A stretch of DNA of 64,000 bases from Kutzneria sp. 744 (GTDB lineage Bacteria; Actinomycetota; Actinomycetes; Mycobacteriales; Pseudonocardiaceae). Of the stretch, positions 53,916 to 63,290 are shown piece by piece (the first letter of the stretch is position 1; every line of letters starts with the position of its first letter). Under the pieces are notes generated by a model. It was not told where the DNA came from. It made no database searches and saw only the letters and a list, made by a program, of their open reading frames with translations. Both the position numbers and the translations under genes were made by a program. The stretch spans positions 10,504,967-10,568,966 of the forward strand of contig NZ_KK037166.1 in assembly GCF_000568255.1 (NCBI RefSeq), in the 5' to 3' direction.

Positions 53916-56471
53916 CTACTTGTCGCCGGCCAGAGCGGCGCCGACGCTGTCGTCGCTGTCCCGGTGGACCTGGGAATCGGCCGTGGCGTCGGGCATCTCG
54001 CGGGCCGGGTTTCCGCCCCAGCGGGCGTGTGGCGGGACTTCCTCGCCCTTCATCAGGAAGGAGTCGGGGGCGAGCACCGCGCCGTCGCCCATCGTCACGC
54101 CGTAGTGGACAAGGGCGCCGACCCCGATGGTGCAGCCGGATCCGACGGTGGTGCGGTCGGACTTGAAGACGTAGTCCTCCTGCGAGTGGCACTGGATGAA
54201 CGAGCCGGCGTTGAGGGTGACGTCGTCGCCGATCGTCACCATGTTCTTCTCGGACATGCCGCAGCCGTCGTCGAAGAGCCGCCGGCCGAGCCGGACGCCC
54301 ACCATGCGCCAGAACCACGACTGGAGCGGCGTGCCGATGAAGGCCGCCTGCAGCCCCGGCCCCGTCTGCATCTTGAAGAAGCGCTCCGACCGCCAGAAGT
54401 CGATGTGATAGATCGAGCAGTACTTCGGCCGCATTCCCCGGAATCCCGTGGACGCGCGCTCCACCATCGCGACGTAGACCAGGGTGAACAGGAGCAGGAG
54501 CACTTCGGACAGCGCGATCGCCGACGCGCCGAACGAGGGGCGCAGGCTCGCGGCGAGGAAGCCGGCCAACGTGAGCCCGAAGGTGTAGCCCCACCGAGCC
54601 AGCAGCCAGTACCCCATGGTGCGGAGGTTGTGCCTGTTCTTGGCCGCGAGCTGGCGGCGGGACTCGTCGCCGGCGGCGAGGTGGTTGAGCCTGGCGTCGC
54701 GGTCGACCGTGCGCGGGATCTCGAAGCTGGGCGACCCCAGGAGCCCGACGCCCTCCCGGATCTCCCCGTCGATCGGGACGAGGACCTTGGTCGCGAGTAG
54801 ACAGTTGTCGCCCGTCCGGCCCCGCGCGGGATAGACGATGTCGTTCCCGAGGAAGTTGTTCGGGCCGATCGACGCCCGGGACACGCGGAAGGACGTGCTG
54901 GAGTAGTCCGCATTGGCGATCGACAGCCCACTGGCGATGACCGTTCCACTGCCGACGGAGCTCAGGTAGGGGTTCTCGTGCTTGACCTGCGAGCCGAAGT
55001 TGGACCCGGTCTGCACCACGGGGGAGAGACGGTAGCCGAGGCAACGCAGGTAGTGGACGATGTAGGAACTGTCGCCGAAGAGCTCGACGAAGAACCTCCT
55101 GTTGGTCAGGCCGACGATCGCCCGGTGGGCCGAATAACGGAATCCGTACAGGCGATGGACCTTGTCCGGCTCGATGACGAGATTGAGCAGGCGGGGGAGG
55201 GTGACCACGACGAGGAGGCCGAGGAGCGCGGAACCGAAGAAGAGCACGAGGGATGTCACCAGCGCGACGCCGACGAACGACCAACTCGTGAAGGCCGTCG
55301 ACCCTGAATCGAACAGTGGCGCGAGCCCCGGGACCTCCTCGAACAGCAGGTCCGTAGCGCCCAGCATCAGCGGCAGGTACAGCAACAGCGCGCTCGCCAG
55401 CTGCACAACGGTGTATACGGCCCTTCTCCCAATGCCACAGTCGACCGGTGCGGCTGCCTGGTAGTTCGCTTCGGTCGGCTGCGCGGGGGAGCCGTGCCAG
55501 CGCTCGCCCTGGGGTATGCCCTGTCCCGTGTGGAGCGAGGAGACATGGCCTAGCTGGGCCCCGTCGCCGATCGAGGTCTCGATGTCGAGCACCGCCTTCT
55601 CACCGACGAACGCGTCCCGCCCGACGGTGATCGCGCCCGTCTGGATCCAGCCGGCGCGGGCCCGATAGCCGGTGAGGTAGGTGTCCTTGCGGATGACCGT
55701 GCCGTCGCCGATGGTGAGCAGGTCGGTACACACGGGCGCATGCCGCGAGAGGACCACGACGCCGCGGCCGACCCGCGCACCCAGTGCTCTCAGGTAGAGC
55801 ACATAGAGCGGCGAACCGGCGAACAGGACCAGTGGGTTCAGCGTGACCAGCGTCTTGACCAGCCAGAACCGGAGGTAGGTCAGGCTCCAGACGCGGATCC
55901 GCCGGCGCTTCCACCGACCGATGAGCGCCCATTTCGCCGCGATCGGGAGGGTGCACGCGGCGAAGAAGATCGCGCCCCCGACCAGCACCATGCGCAGATA
56001 GTCGTCGAGCAGGTTTCCGCTGGCGGCAACCCACTCGATGGCTTGGTCGAAGCCGAGCGCGACGAGATAGGTGTACCCGAGCAGGAGTAGAACCTGCAGC
56101 GTTCCGCAGAGGACGTACTGCCGCGTGCTCGCCGGCGGCCCCACCTCGACGGGTGCCTGGGCCGGCTCGACGGGTGTGTCGCTCGGGGGTGCGAGCGCCG
56201 CGGCCAGGCTGGCGATCGTGGGGTGGTGGTAGACGTCCTTCATCGACACCGACGGCAGGTCCGCCCGCTTCCTGACCCGGGCACAGAAATGGGCCATCAC
56301 CAACGAGTCGGCGCCGAGATCGTCGAAGAAGTGGCTGTCGACCGGCACGTGCTCGACGCGCACGACGTCGGCCAGCACCTCCGCGAGGAGCCCCTCGGCG
56401 TCGGTACCGCACCGGATGGTCGACGGTTCGGCCAGATCGGCCGTCAAGGTCTCGACAGACTTGCCCGCCAC
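53916..56471 (-). CDS. Carrier domain fused to Pls-like membrane and beta-helix domains
   Basis: An 851-residue protein that resembles the non-adenylating part of epsilon-poly-L-lysine synthetase (NRPS terminal domain family). A carrier domain comes first, with Ser56 in FFDDLGADSLVMAHF. Then follow membrane helices in pairs (about 120-145, 165-185, 210-240, 355-380, 400-450, 640-690) around two or three left-handed beta-helix acyltransferase-like domains: VVLSRHAPVCTDLLTIGDG, IGDGAQLGHVSSLHTGQG, GTVIASGLSIANADYSS, TIGDDVTLNAGSFIQCHSQ. In Pls such domains elongate the chain at the membrane. GTG 56471 follows GGGAG. First gene of the operon. Confidence 0.9.
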   Translation of the reverse strand: MAGKSVETLTADLAEPSTIRCGTDAEGLLAEVLADVVRVEHVPVDSHFFDDLGADSLVMAHFCARVRKRADLPSVSMKDVYHHPTIASLAAALAPPSDTPVEPAQAPVEVGPPASTRQYVLCGTLQVLLLLGYTYLVALGFDQAIEWVAASGNLLDDYLRMVLVGGAIFFAACTLPIAAKWALIGRWKRRRIRVWSLTYLRFWLVKTLVTLNPLVLFAGSPLYVLYLRALGARVGRGVVVLSRHAPVCTDLLTIGDGTVIRKDTYLTGYRARAGWIQTGAITVGRDAFVGEKAVLDIETSIGDGAQLGHVSSLHTGQGIPQGERWHGSPAQPTEANYQAAAPVDCGIGRRAVYTVVQLASALLLYLPLMLGATDLLFEEVPGLAPLFDSGSTAFTSWSFVGVALVTSLVLFFGSALLGLLVVVTLPRLLNLVIEPDKVHRLYGFRYSAHRAIVGLTNRRFFVELFGDSSYIVHYLRCLGYRLSPVVQTGSNFGSQVKHENPYLSSVGSGTVIASGLSIANADYSSTSFRVSRASIGPNNFLGNDIVYPARGRTGDNCLLATKVLVPIDGEIREGVGLLGSPSFEIPRTVDRDARLNHLAAGDESRRQLAAKNRHNLRTMGYWLLARWGYTFGLTLAGFLAASLRPSFGASAIALSEVLLLLFTLVYVAMVERASTGFRGMRPKYCSIYHIDFWRSERFFKMQTGPGLQAAFIGTPLQSWFWRMVGVRLGRRLFDDGCGMSEKNMVTIGDDVTLNAGSFIQCHSQEDYVFKSDRTTVGSGCTIGVGALVHYGVTMGDGAVLAPDSFLMKGEEVPPHARWGGNPAREMPDATADSQVHRDSDDSVGAALAGDK

Positions 56472-56626
56472 GTGAGCTCCCTGAACCAGAAGTCGGCAGA
56501 TTCGCGCAATGTTCGGAAAGGAACGCGACAAGCGTGCGTCGGAGCGCGTGACGGAACATCCGCGAAGTTACCTACACCGGTACGGGTCCGGAGGTGTGGC
56601 CGGCCCGGACGGGGCCGGCATGTCAC

Positions 56627-59600
56627 CTAGGCGCAGGGCGGGTTGTAGGGAGCGTCGCCGAAGTAGCGATCCCACTCGTCGTTCGAGACAGGGTTCCGCG
56701 TGACGTCGCAAATGTGCTCCGCCACCAGGTCGGTGTCGGTTTCCCACAATCGGGTCGTGTGGTCGTGGGCGACTGTGGCGATGGTGTGGCCGTCCGGACT
56801 GAACGCCACGGCGAAAACCGCGGTGAGGTGTTCGGGCGACAAGACGGCCGTCGCGCTGGGATGCTCGGGGTCGGTGACGTCCCACAGCCGGACGGTCCCG
56901 TCGACGCCGGTGGAGGCAAGGGTGTCGCCGTCCGGACTGAAGGCAGTGCCGAAGACCATGCCGCTGTGTCCGGTCAGGGACGGCAGCGACCGGGGCTGCT
57001 GCGGGTCCCTGACGTCCCAGAGCCGGATCACGCCGTCCCACGTCGCCGTGGCGACGACGTCCCCGTTCGGTGAGAACACGATCGATCGCACCGGTTGGTC
57101 CAGGCCGCCGACCGTGCCGACGAGCGTCGGCTTGCGCGGGTTCCTGACGTCCCACAGGCGGGCGGTCTTGTCCCAGCTCGCGGTGGCCAGCAGATGGCCG
57201 TCGGGGCTGAAGGTCACGACACGAACGGTTTCGGTGTGCCCCGCCACCGTGCTCAGCAGCGCGGGCGCGTGTGCGTTCCTGACGTCCCAGAGCCGGACGG
57301 TGTGGTCGTCGCTCGCCGTGGCCAGAATCTGGCCGTCCGGGCTGAACGCCACCCAGCGGATCTTGCCGTCGTGGCCGGACACGGTCGCTGACAGGCTTGG
57401 TCGGCGCGGGTCGGCCACGTCCCACAGGCGGACAGTCCTGTCCCAGCTCGCGGTGGCCAGCATCCGGCCGTTGGGGCTGTAGGCCAACGAGCGAACCGTG
57501 TGGGAGTGGCCGGTCGGCGTCGCGGACAACAGGGTCGGCCGACGAGGGTCCGAGACGTCCCGCAGGCGTAGCGAGCGATCGTCACCCGTGGTGGCCAGCA
57601 CCCGGCCGTCCGGGCTGAACGCGGCAGCATAGACGGCGTCCGCGTGGTCGGCGAGGGCGGGACCGGTGACCTCCCACAGCCGGGCCGTGTTGTCGGCACT
57701 GGCCGAGGCCAGGGCACTTCCGTCCCGGCTGAACACCAGTGATGTGATCGCGTCGGTGTGGCCGGTCAGCACCGCGACGGAGCCAGGTTGGTACGGATCG
57801 GTCACGTCCCACAGCCGGATCATGCGATCGTCGCCCGCCGTGGCGAGCATGTGGCCGTCCGGGCTCAACGCCACGGTCCCGACCATGCCCTCCGGTCCCG
57901 GCACAGTGGCGGCCAGGCCGGCGTGACGTGGATCGGTCACATCCCAGAGCCGCACGGTGCGGTCCTGACCGGCGGTGACCAGCAGCCGTCCGTCCGAACT
58001 GAACTCGGCGCCGAGTTGCCCGTTCCCGGCGAGAGAGCCGACCAGCCGAGGACTGGACCGGTCGGCCACGTCCCACAGCCGAACCGTCCGGTCATAGCCC
58101 ACGGTCGCCACCGTGTCGCCTCGAGGGCTGAAGGCGACCGCGCGGGCGTCGGAATGCCCGCTCGTCCGACCGGAAGGCCTGGGCTGTTGCGGATCGCTGA
58201 GATCCCACAGCTGAACCTCGCGGTCGCGGTCCACGGTGGCCAGCACGGCTCCGTTCGGCGCGAAAGCAATCGACCCCACGGCATCCGTGTGGTTGGGAAT
58301 GGTGCTGAGGTCACGCGGTTCGTGCCGGTCCGCCACGTCCCACAGCCGAACCGTCCCGTCCGTGCTGCCCGTGGCCAGCAGATTCCCGGCCGGGCTGAAC
58401 GCCGCCGAGCCGACGATGTCATCGGTCCTTCTGGTCACGTCTCTCGTCGCGGCCAGGGGGCTCGGCTGCCACGAGTCACTGAGATCCCACAGGCTGAAGC
58501 CACTTCGAGTCGTCGTGGTGAGTGTTCGACCGTCCGGGCTGAGGGCGACTGCGTCCGTGAGATCCGCTCCGCTCGTCACGACCGTGGCCCGTGGCGCGGC
58601 CCAGGAACTCAGCAGGCTGCTCCTGGTCTCCACCGTGGGCATGAGGCGATAGGCGGCCAGACTGAGCTGCTCCCCAAGAGCGGGGTTGGCGGCCCGTAGA
58701 CCGGTGGCCTCGCTGGCCACCTTGCCAGAGATGGCCAGGTTCCGTTGCTCGACGGCGTCTTCCCGGGCGCGTACCGCGTACATGGTCGCCGCGGCCGCGA
58801 GAAGGAACAGGACGGTGAGACCGGCGACGAGTCGGCGAAGGCGGCGGGTGCGGTGGCGAGCGGCCTGCTGTTCGTCCTGCTCGAGTTGGATCGAGGCGTC
58901 GAGGAACTGGCGAGCCAGTGGGGGCACACCGCCGCCGGAGCCTGCCTCCTGCACCGACTCGCGCACGGCGGCGAGGCGCGGGCCTCGGTAGAGGGTGGCC
59001 GGGTGCCGGCCTTCGCGGTCCCAGGCCTCGGCGGCGTCGATGAGCCGTTGGCGGCTGAGCAACCAGGCGCGGTCGTTGTCGATCCAGCTGCGCAGTCTCG
59101 GCCAGGCGCGCAGCAGGGCTTCATGGGTGATCTCCACGGAATCGCGGTCCAGCGTGAGCAGCCGGGCCGCGACGAGCGCCTCCATGGCGACGGCGGACGC
59201 GGCTTGATTCGACGACTGGCTCAGCAGGCGGTCACGTTCGATGCGGCGGCCGCTGTGCTCGCTGTCTTCGCCGACTCGCACCAGACGCAGCAGCAGGTGC
59301 CGGGCTTCCCGCCGTGCGGTGGCGTCCAGGCTGGTGTAGACGCGTTCGGCGGTGGTGGCGACCGCACCATGGATACCGCCGGTGAGCTGGTAGCCGGCCA
59401 CCGTCAGGCGGTTGCCCTCCCGCTGCTGCCAGGTGGCCAGCAGCGCATGGGACAGCAGCGGCAGGACGCGCGATTCGTAGGTGGCGTGTTCATGGTCGGC
59501 GCCGTGCTCGATGCCCAGGTCGCGCAGCAGAATCTCGACCAGGCCGGGTTCGAGTTCGAGTTTGGCGGCTCGCGCCGGACCGCTGATCGCCTCGATGAGT

Positions 59601-59953
59601 TCCGCTCGGTTCATCGCGGTGACGGCGAACTGGTTGTCCTGGACCGCGCCGAGCAGCTCGGCATGGGTCAGGCAATGGCTGTAGAAGTCGGCACGTACGC
59701 CGACCACCACCAGCGCGGCTGCCCGCTGACCGCCGTCGTCGGGACGGGACGCGTCACACAGCGCCCCGATGAACGCCCGGTGCTCGCTGTCGGTCTCGCA
59801 CAGTGTGAAGACCTCCTCGAACTGATCGACGATCAGCACGAGGCGGCCCTCGCCGGGCCCGAGCGTCATCCGCAGCGTCGAACCCCACCGCCCGGCGTGA
59901 TGACTCCGTATGCCTGGGTCGTTGGGGCATACGGTCCCGAGCTGGATCTTCAA
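56627..59953 (-). pseudogene. nSTAND-WD40 regulator, C-terminal part of a split gene
   Basis: The large second part (up to 1108 codons) of a signalling ATPase. It starts near GEGRLVLIVDQFEEVFTLC, the Walker B region, continues through the winged-helix part (LLSHALLATWQQREGNRLTV, VEITHEALLRAWPRLRSWI) and a membrane helix (LVAGLTVLFLLAAAATMYAV), and ends in about 13 WD40 repeats such as AFSPDGRVLATTGDDRSLRL. The Walker A half and XRE domain lie in the separate frame 60084-60650. Without it the ATPase cannot bind nucleotide. Independent translation is possible, but a full function is doubtful. Confidence 0.85.
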
Positions 59954-60083
59954 ATACTCGACCCAGGCGCATGGTCCTTGGAAAGTGGGTCGAGGTTAAT
60001 GGTAATCGAGCGCACTAGCTTGTATCGTCCTCCTGGTTACAAACTGGATGTGGCCTTAATATGGATCCGTAGAGTGGTAATCA
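59890..60083 (-). other. Short AT-rich insertion splitting the nSTAND gene
   Basis: About 190 non-coding bases, distinctly richer in A and T than the flanks, separate Walker A from Walker B. On the minus strand two hairpins compete: GCCTGGGTCG (59969-59960) can pair with CGACCCAGGC (59922-59913), or CCGTATGCC (59935-59927) with GGCATACGG (59916-59908). Upstream lies AGGAGG with no start codon at normal distance. No terminal repeats or target duplication are evident, so its nature is open. Confidence 0.55.
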
Positions 60084-60650
60084 TCAGTAAACGCCGGCGG
60101 GTATCCCCAGCAGCGGGGCCGCGTGCTCGGCCAGCGCGGCCGTCGGGTGCGCGGTCGGGGTCATCACCAGCACCGGCCAGCCGGCCGAACCCGCCGCCGG
60201 CAGGGCGCCGGCGGCCAGCGCGGGAATCAGGCCGGCGGACAACAGCGAGGACTTGCCCACCCCGGATGCGCCGAACACGATCAGCGGCTGATCACGGTCT
60301 ACGCACTCGGTGACCCGGCCGACCAGGGCCGCCGTGCTTCGCGCCCGGCCGAAGAACCATCGGGCGTCCTCGGGGCCGAACGCCGCGAGCCCCGGGTACG
60401 GGCACGGGGGCGTGTCCTCGGCCGGCGCCACCAGGCCTGCCAGCGCGCCTTGTGCCCGCAGCACGTCGTCCAATCGGCGGGCAAGGTCCGTCGTCGCCGG
60501 CTTGTGACCGTTCTCCACATTGCTGAGATAGCCCCGGCTGTAATGCGTGAGCCCGGACAACTGGGACAGTGACAGTCCTTGCGTGTGACGCAGCCGCCGC
60601 AGCGCGGCCGCGAAGCCCTGTGCCTTTCTCGAGCCGTTCTCGCTGTTCAT
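60084..60650 (-). pseudogene. XRE-nSTAND regulator, N-terminal part of a split gene
   Basis: A 188-codon frame: XRE helix-turn-helix ([34 protein letters not shown]), then the linker PYPGLAAFGPEDARWFFGRA typical of nSTAND proteins, and Walker A in VFGASGVGKSSLLSAGLIPA. It stops at IPAGVY where the family continues to Walker B. It may persist as a small DNA-binding protein. It is divergent from the cysteine-synthase-like gene, with a 256-base gap, so a role as cluster regulator is plausible. Confidence 0.82.
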
Positions 60651-60863
60651 GGCCTGTATCCCCCACGGTCATCGGGCAGGGATACGGGAAACTTCTCCAC
60701 ACGGTCGCCGCGTTCGCGAAAACTCGGTGCCGGTGCGGGACAAGCTGACACGTATCCAGTTGTGGTCTCATCCCGCCGGCGGGTGCCAGGGGGACCCGCC
60801 GCCGGGGAATTTTACGTGCGGGTATGCGGAAAGGGCGTGCCATGGTCATGACAGTGTCCACTG

Positions 60864-60891
60864 CTGGACAAGCGCGCTTGTGCTTGTCCAG
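60864..60891 (+). promoter_or_regulatory. Hairpin/palindrome just before the ribosome binding site
   Basis: CTGGACAAGC (60864-60873) pairs perfectly with GCTTGTCCAG (60882-60891). The left arm and loop also form a 14-base palindrome, ACAAGCGCGCTTGT (60868-60881). AAAGGG, the likely ribosome binding site of the next gene, follows without a gap. It could be an operator, or an RNA hairpin controlling translation. Confidence 0.6.
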
Positions 60892-60906
60892 AAAGGGTTT
60901 CGGACG

Positions 60907-62010
60907 TTGAACGGATTGCCGGGGCGTCCACCGGGGGCGGCCAGGTGCGCGGATCTCGCCTCGACCGTGGGAAACACGCCGGTACTGTGGATCGACACCC
61001 CGTTCACGTCGGACAAACGAGGGTTCTGGGCAAAGCTGGAGGGGGTCAATCCCGGTGGGATGAAAGACCGGCCCGCCCTGCACATGATCGCACGTGCGCG
61101 TGAGCGTGGTGACCTCGCGCCCGGCTCGATGATCATCGAGTCGAGTAGCGGTTCGTTCGGCCTGGGCCTGGGGTTGGCGGGAATCGCCTTCGGTCACCCG
61201 GTGACGGTCGTGACGGATGCCGAAATGGAGCCGATCGTTCGGCGCATGCTCGGCGCTCTGGGTGTGCGGGTGGAGGTGGTTCGCGAGCCCTGTCCGGTCG
61301 GGGGATGGCAACGGGCTCGGCGCGACCGGGTGCGGGAACTGATGGCCGCGTGCCCGGGCGCGTACAACCCGGACCAGTACGACAATCCCGACCACGCCGC
61401 GGGGTACGCGACCCTCGCCTGGGAATTGGTGGCGCAGCTCGGCCGGATCGACGTGCTGGTGTGTTCGGTCGGCACGGGTGGTCACTCCGCCGGCGTCACC
61501 CGGGTGCTTCGGACATACTTCCCGCATCTGCGGTTGGTCGGTGTGGACACGGTGGGATCGACGATCTTCGGCCAGCCCGCCTGGCGGCGCCTGATGCGCG
61601 GCCTCGGGTCGAGTGTCTATCCACGCAACGTGGACTACGCCAGCTTCGACGAGGTGCACTGGGTCGCGCCGGCCGAGGCGGTGTGGTCGTGCCGGCAGCT
61701 GGCCGGCGCTCGGTACGTCTGCGGCGGCTGGAGTGTCGGCGCGGTGGCCCTCGTTGCGGGGTGGATCGCCCGGACACAGCCACTGGATCTGCGGGTGGTG
61801 GCGATCTTCCCGGATGGTCCGATGCGCTATTTCGACACCGTCTACAACGACGACTACTGCGGGCGCCATGGGCTGCTCGACGCGCCACCGGCCGCCCAGC
61901 CGGACGAGATACCCGACCCTTCGGCCCGCGAAGTCACCTCCTGGACGCGTTGCCGACGTGTGGTGGATCCGCTCACCCGGCCGGAGCGCGGCGAGGCGAG
62001 ACGGTGCTGA
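60907..62010 (+). CDS. Cysteine-synthase-fold PLP enzyme of the biosynthetic locus
   Basis: A 367-residue fold-type II PLP enzyme. The N-terminal [15 protein letters not shown] and the PLP lysine in [15 protein letters not shown] are typical of the cysteine synthase/SbnA group; the substrate loop is [15 protein letters not shown] and the phosphate loop [15 protein letters not shown]. The substrate is not predictable; relatives do beta-replacement on Ser or Cys derivatives. TTG 60907 lies 10 bases after AAAGGG; GTG 60880 is in frame but within the hairpin. Its stop overlaps the start of the MFS gene, so these are coupled. Confidence 0.82.
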   Translation: MNGLPGRPPGAARCADLASTVGNTPVLWIDTPFTSDKRGFWAKLEGVNPGGMKDRPALHMIARARERGDLAPGSMIIESSSGSFGLGLGLAGIAFGHPVTVVTDAEMEPIVRRMLGALGVRVEVVREPCPVGGWQRARRDRVRELMAACPGAYNPDQYDNPDHAAGYATLAWELVAQLGRIDVLVCSVGTGGHSAGVTRVLRTYFPHLRLVGVDTVGSTIFGQPAWRRLMRGLGSSVYPRNVDYASFDEVHWVAPAEAVWSCRQLAGARYVCGGWSVGAVALVAGWIARTQPLDLRVVAIFPDGPMRYFDTVYNDDYCGRHGLLDAPPAAQPDEIPDPSAREVTSWTRCRRVVDPLTRPERGEARRC

Positions 62011-63275
62011 GCGCGAGCCGATCCGTCCGGTCGCTGTCCCGCACCGCGCAGTTGTTGCTGCTGAACCAGTTCGGCGTCAACCTCGGCTTCTATCTGCTGA
62101 TTCCGTATCTGGCCACGCATCTACGGGAGAACCTGCACCTGTCGACGGGCGTCATCGGGGCGGTCATCGGCGCGCGCAGTCTCAGCCAGCAAGGGCTCAC
62201 CCTGTTCGGTGGGTCTGCGGCGGATCGCATCGGCTGCCGACCGGTGATCATCGTCGGATGTGCGCTTCGAACAGTCGGATTCGCGGCGTTCGCGTTCGTG
62301 GACAGCCTGCCCGGGCTGTTCGCCGCGACACTCGTGACCGGTGTCGCGGGCGCGATGTTCAGCCCGGCCGCGCGGGCATACCTGGCGCACGAGTCCGGCG
62401 ACCAGCGGCTGCGGGCGTTCGCATTGCTCAACGTCGCCGGCGAGGCCGGAGCGCTGCTCGGCCCGCTGCTGGGCGGCGTGCTGCTCGCAGTGGAGTTCCC
62501 CGCCGTGGCGATCACGGCGGCAGCTGTCTTCGCTCTGCTGACCACTGCCCAGGTTGTCGTGCTGCCCGCTCGTGCACCGCGACCCTCGGGGCAGTCAGTG
62601 CTGGTGGATTGGCGAGAACTGAGCACCAATCGGCGCTTCCTGCTCTTCATCTGCGCCACGTCCGGCGTGTTCGTGCTGTACAGCCAGCTCTACCTGACGC
62701 TGCCGCTGGAGGCCAGCCGTGTGTCCGGAGTGGACAGCACGGTCGCGGTGCTGTTCATCGCCTCCACCCTTGTCACCCTTGGCCTGCAGATTCGTGTCAC
62801 CAACTGGTGCCAGCGGCACTGGGAGCCGACAACGGCCATTGGCGTCGGGCTGACACTGTGCGGCCTGGCCTTCGCCCCGCTCGCTGTCACCGGCTCTTTG
62901 CAGCCGACCGCCGCCGGCGCCCACGACCGCGGGACAGCGGCCGTGCTGCTGTCCTTGCCTGCGGTCGCCCCGGTGATAGCGGCAACGATCGTGTTGACCC
63001 TTGGCGTTGCCGTGGCGCAGCCGTTTGTCCTGGATCTCGCTCCGGCATTCGGGTGTAGCGAGCTGACCGGCACGTATCTCGGTGCCTACGCCATGGCCGC
63101 CGGGATGGCCGGCGCGATCGGCAACACCGCCGTCGGTTACGTCACCGATCTGAGCATCTGGCTGGACATGCCGTGGCTGCCCTGGCTGTTGCTCGTCGGC
63201 GATGGGCTCGCCTGCGCCGTCCTGATCGGCGTATTGCGCACCCGCGAGGCGTTTCCTCCTCGAGACCGCTCGTGA
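62004..63275 (+). CDS. MFS transporter, probable product exporter
   Basis: A 423-residue major facilitator protein with about 12 membrane helices. The loop between helices 2 and 3 has [17 protein letters not shown], the family signature, and helix 5 reads [21 protein letters not shown], the antiporter-type motif C region that suggests export. GTG 62004 overlaps the upstream stop (GTGCTGA), with GAGGCGAG upstream. Its place between two PLP enzyme genes fits export of the product or of an amino-acid precursor, or self-protection. Confidence 0.9.
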   Translation: MLSASRSVRSLSRTAQLLLLNQFGVNLGFYLLIPYLATHLRENLHLSTGVIGAVIGARSLSQQGLTLFGGSAADRIGCRPVIIVGCALRTVGFAAFAFVDSLPGLFAATLVTGVAGAMFSPAARAYLAHESGDQRLRAFALLNVAGEAGALLGPLLGGVLLAVEFPAVAITAAAVFALLTTAQVVVLPARAPRPSGQSVLVDWRELSTNRRFLLFICATSGVFVLYSQLYLTLPLEASRVSGVDSTVAVLFIASTLVTLGLQIRVTNWCQRHWEPTTAIGVGLTLCGLAFAPLAVTGSLQPTAAGAHDRGTAAVLLSLPAVAPVIAATIVLTLGVAVAQPFVLDLAPAFGCSELTGTYLGAYAMAAGMAGAIGNTAVGYVTDLSIWLDMPWLPWLLLVGDGLACAVLIGVLRTREAFPPRDRS

Positions 63276-63290
63276 CAAGGAAGGGGGCCA

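Noticed and set aside
60292-61869. 525-codon minus-strand frame
   Set aside because: Lies across the XRE gene in a different frame and antisense to the PLP enzyme gene; no motifs.
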